Part shown: in pieces, positions 26,646 through 34,679 of the stretch | Numbering within the stretch: the first letter of the stretch is position 1 | How the letters are laid out: each line of letters starts with the position of its first letter | Source of the DNA: Acinetobacter marinus | Lineage (GTDB): Bacteria; Pseudomonadota; Gammaproteobacteria; Pseudomonadales; Moraxellaceae | Assembly: GCF_900096915.1 (NCBI RefSeq) | Contig: NZ_FMYK01000002.1 | Coordinates: 62,001 to 126,000, forward strand | Direction: 5' to 3' | Length of the DNA stretch: 64,000 nucleotides | Notes under the pieces: generated by a model | What the model was told of the DNA's origin: nothing | Databases searched by the model: none | Seen by the model: only the letters and a program-made list of their open reading frames with translations | Program-made: the position numbers and the translations under genes

Positions 26646-27239
26646 TTAAGCGGGCCAGTTTTGATAGATCAAAGCTAAAATTTCGCTGGCAACATCACGA
26701 TCTGCAAAATTATGATCGGTATTATATACGCCTACGGTGTTACTTGCACCCGATGGTGTTAAACGAATTTCATAATTTTTATCTTGATAGCGAATTTGCA
26801 TCACATTGCTATTTTCACTGGCTGTAGCATTTAAGTTTGCAGCACTGCTGGCGGCATTGACATATTGCCAAACTTCACTTGAGCCACCATCGACTTTAAG
26901 TAGTGGAATGCCGTTACCATCTTGAACCAGTTGTGGGCGAGACGGTGCAGCGCCTGTGCTGGTTGATGCTGTAGCATTCACTGCTTCGGGACGTGGTAGG
27001 TCAAAACGGTTGCCCTTGGCATTTTTAAAATCTTGTGCTTGCTCAAGTGCACGTGGGTCGATCTGCGGTGCAGGATAGAGCGCATGCTGTGGACGCATTT
27101 GTAGATTTTCAGGCACTTTCAGCGGTGCGACTGTTTTTGATTCTTTATAGTCCAAAGAACTGTTGTCCATCGCAAATCGTGAACAACCAAACAAACTCAT
27201 CGATACCAGTCCAAGGACCACAACAACACGTAACTGCAT
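26646..27239 (-). CDS. bamC: BamC-like outer-membrane assembly lipoprotein (short form)
   Basis: A probable accessory lipoprotein of the Bam outer-membrane protein assembly complex. From ATG 27239 it has 197 residues with a lipobox (VSMSLFGC). The frame extends to 27263 but lacks a ribosome site there. The N-terminal part resembles the BamC unstructured region (YKESKTVAPLKVPENLQ). The C-terminal half has one helix-grip-like domain (GIPLLKVDGGSSEVWQYV onward, ending ALIYQNWPA). E. coli BamC is about 344 residues with two such domains, so this is shortened. The position between dapA and purC matches E. coli nlpB/bamC and supports the call. Confidence 0.8.
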   Translation of the reverse strand: MQLRVVVVLGLVSMSLFGCSRFAMDNSSLDYKESKTVAPLKVPENLQMRPQHALYPAPQIDPRALEQAQDFKNAKGNRFDLPRPEAVNATASTSTGAAPSRPQLVQDGNGIPLLKVDGGSSEVWQYVNAASSAANLNATASENSNVMQIRYQDKNYEIRLTPSGASNTVGVYNTDHNFADRDVASEILALIYQNWPA

Positions 27240-27269
27240 AATTTTGCGCTCTATTTCATTCAATACAAT

Positions 27270-28175
27270 TTAGTTGGTTTCAATCACATGCGTCGCTTGC
27301 AATGTTTCACGAATTGGCGTGCGATATTGTTCAGCCAACGGTGTTAACGGCAAGCGAATGCCTGTGCCGATTTTACCCATTTCATGCAGTGCCCATTTTA
27401 CAGGGATTGGATTGGATTCACAGAACAAAATGTCATGTAATTGTGAGACTTGTGTATTGAGGCGATGTGCTTCTGCTTTGTTGTCATCCAGCGCCGCTAG
27501 ACACATTTGACTCATAGCATGCGGTGCGACATTGGCAGTCACAGAAATGTTGCCTCTTGCACCTGCAAGGATCAATTCCCAAGCTGTTTCATCGTCACCT
27601 GAGTAGACCACCATGTCGACAGGGTCTAAATGATGAATCAATTGAATGCCACGTGGAATATCGCCTGTCGCATCTTTGATACCAACAATGTTGGCAACTT
27701 TAGCGAGACGAATCACCGTATCATTGTCCATGTCGACGCCAGTACGCCCTGGGACATTATATAGAATCTGAGGTAAATCAACGGCTTCAGCGATGGCTTT
27801 GTAATGTTGGAATAAGCCTTCTTGGGTTGGTTTGTTATAATAAGGCGTCACCAATAGCGCAGCATCAGCACCAACCTCTTTGGCGGCTTGGGTGAGTTCG
27901 ATCGCTTCACTGGTCGAGTTGGCACCCGTACCTGCAATGATCGGGATGCGTTTATCGGCAATACGCACGATCTCAGCGATGACTTTGATGTGTTCTTCCA
28001 TGCTCAAAGTGGATGCTTCACCTGTAGTGCCCACAGCGACAATACTGTGCGTACCTTGCGCAATGTGCCATTCTACAAGCTGCTTTAAGCCATCCCAGTC
28101 CACGCTGCCATCTTCGAACATTGGGGTGACGATTGCGACGATTGAACCATGAATGGTGGTTGCTAGCTGAGTCAT
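27270..28175 (-). CDS. dapA: 4-hydroxy-tetrahydrodipicolinate synthase DapA
   Basis: It condenses pyruvate with aspartate semialdehyde in lysine and diaminopimelate synthesis. It has 301 residues from ATG 28175 (MTQLATTIHGSIVAIVTPMF). A longer frame to 28217 is open but not needed. Family motifs are VGTTGEASTLS, LLVTPYYNKPTQEGLF, YNVPGRTGVDM with the catalytic Tyr, and the Schiff-base Lys in VGIKDATGD. It is followed 30 nt later by bamC. The 352 nt upstream, to the divergent DoxX gene, show only AT-rich promoter-like DNA and no recognisable element. Confidence 0.96.
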   Translation of the reverse strand: MTQLATTIHGSIVAIVTPMFEDGSVDWDGLKQLVEWHIAQGTHSIVAVGTTGEASTLSMEEHIKVIAEIVRIADKRIPIIAGTGANSTSEAIELTQAAKEVGADAALLVTPYYNKPTQEGLFQHYKAIAEAVDLPQILYNVPGRTGVDMDNDTVIRLAKVANIVGIKDATGDIPRGIQLIHHLDPVDMVVYSGDDETAWELILAGARGNISVTANVAPHAMSQMCLAALDDNKAEAHRLNTQVSQLHDILFCESNPIPVKWALHEMGKIGTGIRLPLTPLAEQYRTPIRETLQATHVIETN

Positions 28176-28527
28176 TTGAAAACACGATCCTATGCTGACA
28201 CCCGAATGGATGGACAATCAGTTCATCGATTGATCGCCGTGATCGGATGCGTTGTTTTTAAAAAATAATAATGTGATCAATCTGGTTGAGTTGCGCTTCT
28301 GCCGTTGTTTCTCGACAGAGATAAGCACCATGATGAATCATATCGACCCTTGATTATGAACTATGCGTAGTTGAAGAACAATAGTGATTTGTACGACATC
28401 ACCCAGCGTATAAAAAACTTAAAAAGCAATTGTTGCAAAATTGACATGCTGTATAAATAAAATTGGAATTTCATAAAAAATTAAAACGCAATAGACTACA
28501 ACCATCGCAATGAGATCGAGATAAAAA
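28176..28527. other. Divergent intergenic region dapA/doxX
   Basis: 352 nt without a gene. Several GATC tetramers near 28210-28290 and an AT-rich stretch near 28440-28500 are visible. I see no hairpin terminator, riboswitch or repeat. It presumably carries the promoters of both flanking genes. Confidence 0.5.
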
Positions 28528-28953
28528 ATGTTGAATCCAAATGTTGTCGTTAAAAATATCGTCCAAAACCAAACTGTTGCAAATATTGTGAGTCTGCTGG
28601 CACGGGTGCTGATCGCTTATATCTTTATCGTAGCAGGCTGGGGGAAAATCACAGGCTACGAAGCAACAGCGGGCTATATGCAATCAATGGGTGTACCTGC
28701 AGCATTATTGCCATTGACCATTTTGGTGGAATTTGGCGGTGGTTTGGCGATTTTATTTGGCTTGCAAACACGCTTGGCAGCGTTCGGTCTTGGGGTATTT
28801 AGTGTGATCACTGCGCTAATCTTTCATGGCGGTGCAGATGATGCCATCAACTTTATGAAAAATCTCACCATGGCGGGTGGCTTATTCTTTGTGATGCTAT
28901 ATGGCGCTGGAAAAATTAGTGTGGATCGCTTTTTGGAAGGACATGGCGTCTGA
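28528..28953 (+). CDS. DoxX family membrane protein
   Basis: A 141-residue inner-membrane protein with four helices. The first is LARVLIAYIFIVAGWGKITGYEATAGYMQSMGVP, the DoxX signature. It is followed by PLTILVEFGGGLAILFGLQTRLAAFGLG and a C-terminal helix containing LTMAGGLFFVMLYGAGKISVD. Family members are linked to redox and detoxification, but this copy's function is unknown. It is transcribed alone, followed by a MITE-like element. Confidence 0.88.
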   Translation: MLNPNVVVKNIVQNQTVANIVSLLARVLIAYIFIVAGWGKITGYEATAGYMQSMGVPAALLPLTILVEFGGGLAILFGLQTRLAAFGLGVFSVITALIFHGGADDAINFMKNLTMAGGLFFVMLYGAGKISVDRFLEGHGV

Positions 28954-28976
28954 AGCTGAAATTGACTTTTAAATTG

Positions 28977-29134
28977 AAGAAGCTGTCTCAAAATCCAATT
29001 TTCAACCCCACCTAACCTCCCCTTAAAAAGGGGAGGGATTCTAACCATTTGATTTTATAGAGTGGTCTTCCCCTGTTAAGGGGGATGAGGAGTATACTCC
29101 GCAAGGGGGTTTTATAGTTTTGAGACAGCCTCTT
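28977..29134. mobile_element. MITE-like element with 17-bp terminal inverted repeats
   Basis: A 158-bp element bounded by AAGAAGCTGTCTCAAAA (28977-28993) and TTTTGAGACAGCCTCTT (29118-29134), inverted repeats matching at 16 of 17 positions. TTG stands directly outside both ends (28974-28976, 29135-29137), a possible 3-bp target duplication. Inside is a strong palindrome, CCTCCCCTT (29016-29024) with AAGGGGAGG (29028-29036), and a second GGGG/CCCC-rich hairpin near 29068-29110. There is no coding capacity. The parent transposase is not in the window. Confidence 0.75.
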
Positions 29135-29189
29135 TTGTGGATAGCTACGGTGCTTTTCAATCTAATTTACATTGAAAGCATGTTAGGGC

Positions 29190-30419
29190 TTAGAGCATAA
29201 ACAAAATTTGCATTTCACCGACCAAGAAACCAAGCACTGCACCAACAATAATCAGTGACCATTCATCCTCTTTAAATGCAGGGCGAAGCATGCCTTCAAA
29301 CTCTTCTGGGGTCAGGCGTTGCATACGGGTAATCAAGGTATTACGAATATCCATCGCATCTTCGGCATAAGATTCAATGTGTTTCATGGTATCTGGCAAA
29401 CGTGCCATGATGCGCTCAGCCACTTGTGTCTTGATGTTTTGATATTTCTCACCGCCGATGGCATAGACCACCAATGGACGCATGATGCCTGCTTGCTGGT
29501 CAATTTCTTGTTTGACATGACGATTGACCAAATCAATCACTCGATCAGAATGCGTACCCGTAAACAGTTCTTCAATGATATGGCGTGAGGTGAGTAACTG
29601 CTTAGAAATCAAGGCTGCATAGTCGGCAGCCACTTCATTTTGACGTTTTAAGAATAACCCTTGCCATGTATAGCCCAAGATTTTTTTCGGCTTCAGTGGG
29701 CGGAACATCATCTGTAAAGCCATCCAGTCACTAAAGAATCCGACAAAACCGCCAAACATTGGCAACATCCACGGATATTGCCCACGTGTCACAATCCAGC
29801 AAGTCATTTGCACCAAACCAATGGCAAAACCAAAAACAAAACCGACATTGGTAAAAAATTTAAATTCTTCTTTACCGACTTTCTTGAAGATTTCATTGAG
29901 TAGGCGCTTGTCCTTCATTAGGTTGCCGATCACCATATTTTTAATATCAAAATAACGGCTGACATCATGCTGTACTTCACTCATGATGTGTTCGACGATC
30001 TCTGGCGCTTTGGCTTTGACTCGATTGATCAGTTTGGTACGGGCAAACTCTGGCATGCCTTCCCAAAGTCCAGGTTGATATTCCTGTGCCACTTGGCGGG
30101 TAATGTCCTCAGCCGCTTCCATCAGCGCAGGTTCGATTTCTTTGGCGATGCGCTTCGGATCAAGCCGAGCAAAAATTTCCTCGGGTTTGATCAGGCGGGT
30201 GGTCATTAGGTCGACCGCCGTAGTTGCCATTTTTTTGGCTTTACGAGGAACTACACCTTGCCAGCCGAAAAACGGCTTGATACCTTTGAATTCAAGGGGT
30301 GAAAACATCATGTGAATGGCGACAAACTTGGTAATATAACCAATGATGCCACTGATAAACGGGATGGAGATATACAGCCAAAAATGCTGTTGAAAGTCTG
30401 CCCACATCGATTGAAACAT
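29190..30419 (-). CDS. DUF445 family membrane protein
   Basis: A 409-residue protein with membrane helices at the N-terminus (FWLYISIPFISGIIGYITKFVAIHMMF), the middle (FVFGFAIGLVQMTCWIV ... LPMFGGFVGFFSDWMALQMMF) and the extreme C-terminus (LIIVGAVLGFLVGEMQILF). The two GYITKFVAIHMMFSPLEFKG / GFFSDWMALQMMFRPLKPKK stretches are a repeated motif, typical of DUF445. The long helical parts between them lie outside the membrane. Function is unknown in the family. The 282 nt upstream hold one copy of a 31-nt direct repeat (30575-30607). Confidence 0.85.
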   Translation of the reverse strand: MFQSMWADFQQHFWLYISIPFISGIIGYITKFVAIHMMFSPLEFKGIKPFFGWQGVVPRKAKKMATTAVDLMTTRLIKPEEIFARLDPKRIAKEIEPALMEAAEDITRQVAQEYQPGLWEGMPEFARTKLINRVKAKAPEIVEHIMSEVQHDVSRYFDIKNMVIGNLMKDKRLLNEIFKKVGKEEFKFFTNVGFVFGFAIGLVQMTCWIVTRGQYPWMLPMFGGFVGFFSDWMALQMMFRPLKPKKILGYTWQGLFLKRQNEVAADYAALISKQLLTSRHIIEELFTGTHSDRVIDLVNRHVKQEIDQQAGIMRPLVVYAIGGEKYQNIKTQVAERIMARLPDTMKHIESYAEDAMDIRNTLITRMQRLTPEEFEGMLRPAFKEDEWSLIIVGAVLGFLVGEMQILFML

Positions 30420-30574
30420 TTGTTCTTTTCCTTATGACACACGGCTAAGCGACAGAGTAGCGCATGTGATCGAGTTGTGTTACGCATTATCATGAGCAGA
30501 GCTCGGCTCAACATCGTGCATGATAAAGTGTGACGATTTTAACAGCAAAGTATAGGAATTGAACAAGTGACTTC

Positions 30575-30607
30575 AAAATAAAGTGTAGACGCTGAAGTCG
30601 AAAACAT
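30575..30607 (+). repeat. Imperfect direct repeat, left copy
   Basis: This copy, AAAATAAAGTGTAGACGC followed by TGAAGTCGAAAACATG, resembles 31135-31165, AAAATAAAATGTAGGCGC followed by CAAAGTCGACATG. The two match except for four or five substitutions and a 2-nt gap. The pair brackets the orphan gene at 30702-31121. Confidence 0.55.
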
Positions 30608-30701
30608 GGCGTAAACATGGGCAGGTCAGCGATAAAAACGGTATTGTAGGTGAGTGTGTAGAAATATAAAGTATGAAAAATATAGGGTATGAAGAAAAAT
30701 A

Positions 30702-31121
30702 ATGATTAGCGTGTTGATGATTTTCGGGTTCATATTGATTTTTGCTGCACCGATTTACTGTGCTTTCTTTGATCAGCGGATCCAAACCATGATTCGCAAT
30801 GCCGAAACGCAAAAAATCGTGCCGTATTTGGCGATGATCCCTGGTGCGATTTTACTCGGTGTGGCTTTTTATATGAATAAGCAAAAGCCATCTGTAAGCA
30901 CAGAAGCCTGTGGCATGGTTGAGCGCTATTATCGTTATGGCAAGTATTCAAGATCAGAACGGGTTGTGATTCGTGTTGAACCGAGCATGAAGCAACGTCA
31001 CTTAAACTTTAAATCGCATGTGCCGAGATGGCAGCAAGGTCAGCGAGTCTGCTTTGAATATTATGATCGTTATCAAAATCCACATCTTGGACAATCAATC
31101 ATTTTGCGTGCGTTACATTGA
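30702..31121 (+). CDS. Unknown two-helix membrane protein
   Basis: A 139-residue protein of unknown function. Two hydrophobic helices (about 2-22 ISVLMIFGFILIFAAPIYCAF; about 41-57 VPYLAMIPGAILLGVAFY) are followed by a basic, aromatic soluble domain of about 80 residues. That domain contains CGMVERYYRYGKYSRSERVV and ends VCFEYYDRYQNPHLGQSIILRAL. It has the look of a small DUF3592-like membrane protein with an extracytoplasmic beta domain; that comparison is loose. It is flanked by an imperfect direct repeat on each side. Confidence 0.65.
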   Translation: MISVLMIFGFILIFAAPIYCAFFDQRIQTMIRNAETQKIVPYLAMIPGAILLGVAFYMNKQKPSVSTEACGMVERYYRYGKYSRSERVVIRVEPSMKQRHLNFKSHVPRWQQGQRVCFEYYDRYQNPHLGQSIILRALH

Positions 31122-31134
31122 AAAAGCGTCTTAG

Positions 31135-31165
31135 AAAATAAAATGTAGGCGCCAAAGTCGACATG
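31135..31165 (+). repeat. Imperfect direct repeat, right copy
   Basis: The second copy of the repeat described at 30575-30607. It lies 13 nt after the stop of the orphan gene. Same orientation as the left copy. Confidence 0.55.
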
Positions 31166-31237
31166 CTTACATAGATCGGCTTGAATGCGTCAATCGGGCT
31201 GTAGTTAGATGTGTTATGGAAAATAAGTCGGTAGCAA

Positions 31238-31285
31238 CGTCAATATTAATGTCAATTTCAGCGTCAATATCAACGTGAATATAAA
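31238..31285 (+). repeat. 12-bp tandem repeat, four copies
   Basis: Four degenerate 12-mers follow each other without gaps: CGTCAATATTAA, TGTCAATTTCAG, CGTCAATATCAA, CGTGAATATAAA. The array ends 14 nt before the start codon of the gene at 31300, just ahead of its AAGGA ribosome site. Confidence 0.8.
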
Positions 31286-31299
31286 TAAGGAACGCCAAG

Positions 31300-32214
31300 A
31301 TGGAGGATTTATTTGGCAATGCGCCCCAGTCTAAGCAAGACGGAACACCTGAGTCGATTATCATTCGATGTGATCACAACAAAATCACCATGAATGAAAC
31401 GGAGCTCAACTTTCCGATTCATTTAAATACCTTAATCTCGATCTTGGGCGCACCTGATTTGCGCAAGCATGATCTGCTGTGGCGAGTGGTTTGGGATGAT
31501 GCTGGCATCTATGCGGAATATGGCACTTGGGATAATATTTTATCGATGAACTGCCTAATTTCCCATGCCCATCAACGACAATACACGCCTGAAATGCTTT
31601 TTTCTGGTGAGATTTGGGTGAATGGTGAACAGATTAATCCGAATATATTTCAACAACAACAGCTTACTCGACATATGCTGGCGGTAGTGACTTATAAGGA
31701 CGAAAATGAGCCGTACAGTATTGTGATCGGCAAGAATTTTGACTATGAAGAAGCCATTCCCAAAGATAAATATGTGATTCAGCCATTGCATGAGCCGCGC
31801 ATTGAATTTCAAGATTTTGGTTTTAAAGTGTCGATTATTCAAGAGTTGATGTATGTACAAAAGCGCCTTGAACCGCAGTTTGATTTGTTTGAGTTTGTGA
31901 AATGGTACGACAAACGGAAAATTGACCTTGAAGAAGAAGGCTATGATCCGATTGCTGAAGTGACGCAATACTTTCGAGATTTACCGATACCGCAACGCTT
32001 AGCACAGTATGTCACTGAAGTTTATCAAGATGGTGGCAATGATATTTACTTGCAACTGATTCGCTTTGCTGAGGGGTATGAAAGCGATTGGGATATCCTC
32101 TCGGTCGAGGATGCGAGACAATTTCCCAATCTAAAAAAAGCGGTATTGTGCTATTACCAAGACCCTGTGATCGACCAATTGAATGAGATGGGCATTGACG
32201 CAAGAATGCTTTAA
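31300..32214 (+). CDS. Unknown protein, DUF6892-like
   Basis: A 304-residue soluble protein that I cannot assign firmly. The N-terminal part (about 15-120) reads like a beta-rich module (SIIIRCDHNKITMNETELNFP, LLWRVVWDDAGIYAEYG). The C-terminal part (about 170-304) begins FKVSIIQELMYVQKRLEPQFDLFEFVKWYD and is acidic, resembling what I recall as DUF6892. Such domains occur in proteins with immunity-like contexts, but nothing here shows a toxin neighbour. AAGGA precedes the ATG. Short tandem repeats lie right before the gene (31238-31285) and across its stop codon (32207-32251). Confidence 0.6.
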   Translation: MEDLFGNAPQSKQDGTPESIIIRCDHNKITMNETELNFPIHLNTLISILGAPDLRKHDLLWRVVWDDAGIYAEYGTWDNILSMNCLISHAHQRQYTPEMLFSGEIWVNGEQINPNIFQQQQLTRHMLAVVTYKDENEPYSIVIGKNFDYEEAIPKDKYVIQPLHEPRIEFQDFGFKVSIIQELMYVQKRLEPQFDLFEFVKWYDKRKIDLEEEGYDPIAEVTQYFRDLPIPQRLAQYVTEVYQDGGNDIYLQLIRFAEGYESDWDILSVEDARQFPNLKKAVLCYYQDPVIDQLNEMGIDARML

Positions 32215-32251
32215 TTAAGAGTGCTTTAATCAAGTACACTTTAATCAAGCA
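32207..32251 (+). repeat. 15-bp tandem repeat, three copies, across two stop codons
   Basis: Three units: TGCTTTAATTAAGAG, TGCTTTAATCAAGTA, CACTTTAATCAAGCA. The first contains the TAA stop of the gene ending at 32214. The last covers the TGA stop of the convergent yifB gene (32245-32247). Confidence 0.8.
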
Positions 32252-33732
32252 TGCATCGAACGATAGGATAATGCTTCACTAATGTGCATGGTGCTGATCT
32301 GCTCGGATTGCGCCAGATCGGCAATGGTGCGTGCCACACGTAAAATACGGTGATAGCCACGTGCAGACAGTTGCAAGCGTTGCTGTGCCATGGCAAGAAT
32401 ATTCTGACTTTGTGTGTCGAGCTGGACGTGTTGGTCGATTTGCTGTGGCGTGAGTCCCGCATTCAAATAACCCTGACGCTGCAATTGTTGCTGATTCGCT
32501 GCAAATACCCGCTCGCGCACCGAAGCTGAGCTTTCTCCAGCCTGCTGTTGTTGCAACTCTTGTGCAGACAGTGGCGGGACTTCGATGTGCAAATCAATAC
32601 GGTCAAGCAAAGGCCCTGAAATCCGATTTTTATAGCGTTTGATTGCTTCACTCGAACATTGACAACGATTGTCTTGATGGAAGGCATAACCACACGGACA
32701 GGGATTCATCGCCGCAATCAGTTGAAAATTGGCAGGATAGCAAATCTGCCGAGACGCCCGAGAGATCACCACCTCTTTGGACTCCAAAGGCTGACGCAAA
32801 ACTTCTAAGACCTTGCGGTCAAACTCAGGCAACTCGTCCAAAAATAACACGCCCAAATGCGATAAAGTGATCTCGCCAGGTTTTGGATTGGAGCCCCCAC
32901 CAACCAGCGCCACCGCCGAAGCGGTATGATGCGGTGCACGAAAAGGGCGCACCCCAAAAGGTTGATGCAAATTGGAAATGGAATAAATACTGGCAACTTC
33001 AAGACTTTCGCTGTCGGTCAGTGGTGGCAAAATACTCGGTAAGCGTGACGCCAGCAAAGTTTTACCCGTGCCAGGTGGTCCTGTAAATAGGAGTGAATGT
33101 CCACCCGCAGCTGCGATTTCCAGCGCTCGGCGTGCTTTGAGCTGACCTTTGACATCGGCAAGATCAGGCAAATGATCCAAAAATGTGTGATTTGGCTGAT
33201 AATGGTGCGCAGGCTGTTGCACCGTCCCTGTCAAAATATCACAGACGGTTTTCAAGTGATTGGTGGCATAGACGGTGAGGTCTTGGATACAACAGGCATC
33301 ATCGGCATTTTGTTCAGGCAGTAAAAGCTGTCGTTTCGCAGTTTTACAGGCGCGGGCAATGCTTAAAATCCCCGTAATTGGACGCAGTTGCCCATCTAAA
33401 GCAAGCTCACCGAGTAACTCAAACTGGGCAATACGATCATCAGCGATCTGTCCAGACGCCACCAATATCCCAACAGCAATCGCCAAGTCCAAGCGTGAGC
33501 CATCTTTGGGTAAATCGGCAGGCGCAAGGTTGATGGTGAGGCGTTTATTGGGAAATTGAAAACCGCTATTAATAATGGCAGAACGCACCCGATCTTTACT
33601 TTCACGTACCGCAGCTTCAGGCAAGCCAACAATAGTCAATGCGGGCAAACCTTGACTGGCGTGGACTTCGACCTCGATCAGCGGGGCATTTAAACCCAAA
33701 ACGCTACGAGAATACACTTTGGCAAAACTCAT
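32245..33732 (-). CDS. comM: YifB/ComM family Mg-chelatase-like AAA+ ATPase
   Basis: A hexameric helicase-like ATPase. ComM homologues drive branch migration during natural transformation in Acinetobacter and Haemophilus. It is 495 residues, the usual size. An N-terminal ChlI-like domain (FAKVYSRSVLGLNAPLIEVEVH ... LDLAIAVGIL) precedes the AAA+ core: Walker A FTGPPGTGKT (about 225), HTASAVALVGGGSNPKPGEI, Walker B LFLDELPEF and AMNPCPCGY with a Cys cluster. The C-terminal part has ARTIADLAQSEQI. It follows ubiK on the same strand. The stop codon lies in a 15-bp tandem repeat. Confidence 0.92.
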   Translation of the reverse strand: MSFAKVYSRSVLGLNAPLIEVEVHASQGLPALTIVGLPEAAVRESKDRVRSAIINSGFQFPNKRLTINLAPADLPKDGSRLDLAIAVGILVASGQIADDRIAQFELLGELALDGQLRPITGILSIARACKTAKRQLLLPEQNADDACCIQDLTVYATNHLKTVCDILTGTVQQPAHHYQPNHTFLDHLPDLADVKGQLKARRALEIAAAGGHSLLFTGPPGTGKTLLASRLPSILPPLTDSESLEVASIYSISNLHQPFGVRPFRAPHHTASAVALVGGGSNPKPGEITLSHLGVLFLDELPEFDRKVLEVLRQPLESKEVVISRASRQICYPANFQLIAAMNPCPCGYAFHQDNRCQCSSEAIKRYKNRISGPLLDRIDLHIEVPPLSAQELQQQQAGESSASVRERVFAANQQQLQRQGYLNAGLTPQQIDQHVQLDTQSQNILAMAQQRLQLSARGYHRILRVARTIADLAQSEQISTMHISEALSYRSMHA

Positions 33733-33798
33733 ATTATTGTTCCATTATTGTGCGTTTTTATAAAGTTGTTGTGTTTTTGATCAATATTGGCGCAATCG

Positions 33799-34029
33799 TT
33801 ACTTTTTGATTTGACTTTGTAAGCCTTCAAGTTGCTGTTGTAGTGCATCCATGCGCTGATTGGCTTGTTGTAGTGCAATTTTTTGTCGATCAAGCTCTTG
33901 TTTAGAGACCAAATCCATTTTTTCCACCATTTCTGCCAAGACTGCACGAATATTGTGCTCAAGGTCAGCTTTTGGTGTGGCGATGTGTTCTTTTAAGGCG
34001 TCTACAAAGCTGTCTAGGGTTGGTGTCAT
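33799..34029 (-). CDS. ubiK: Ubiquinone biosynthesis accessory factor UbiK
   Basis: A 76-residue protein of the UbiK/YqiC (BMFP) family, helping the soluble Ubi complex assemble. The N-terminal half (LDSFVDALKEHIATPKADLEHNIRAVLAEMVEKMDLVS) and the C-terminal coiled coil (LQQANQRMDALQQQLEGLQSQI) are characteristic. It is the first gene of a ubiK-yifB pair on the minus strand. It is divergent from the PII gene. Confidence 0.9.
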   Translation of the reverse strand: MTPTLDSFVDALKEHIATPKADLEHNIRAVLAEMVEKMDLVSKQELDRQKIALQQANQRMDALQQQLEGLQSQIKK

Positions 34030-34195
34030 CTGCGCTTGCTCAACATTGAATACTTAAAATTCAAGATACAATAAATGTAACTGAGATGATAGCTGTAAGA
34101 TGGATAATTCAAAGAATACTGTTAAACTGTCGGCAGAACATGGCTTTAAAGTTGTGCAAAGTGAAGAAATATTCCCCCAATCGTTTCTTTCGTTT

Positions 34196-34211
34196 TGGCA
34201 CGAAAATTGTT
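34196..34211 (+). promoter_or_regulatory. Sigma-54 type promoter for glnK-amtB
   Basis: TGGCACGAAAATTGTT agrees with the -24/-12 consensus TGGCACG-N4-TTGCW apart from T for C in the last block. The GG and GT pairs are exactly 12 nt apart. It lies 45 nt before the PII start. Nitrogen-limited control through NtrC is the expected regime; no convincing NtrC site was identified upstream. Confidence 0.75.
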
Positions 34212-34235
34212 ATGTAAAAACCACTATTGGTATGA

Positions 34236-34595
<360 letters not shown>

Positions 34596-34679
34596 AAACA
34601 ATATGGCATGACATTTGCTAACTGTTAACCATCTAGTTAGTCAAGTCAGCACAACTTAAATTGAAGGTTGGGGGATCTA

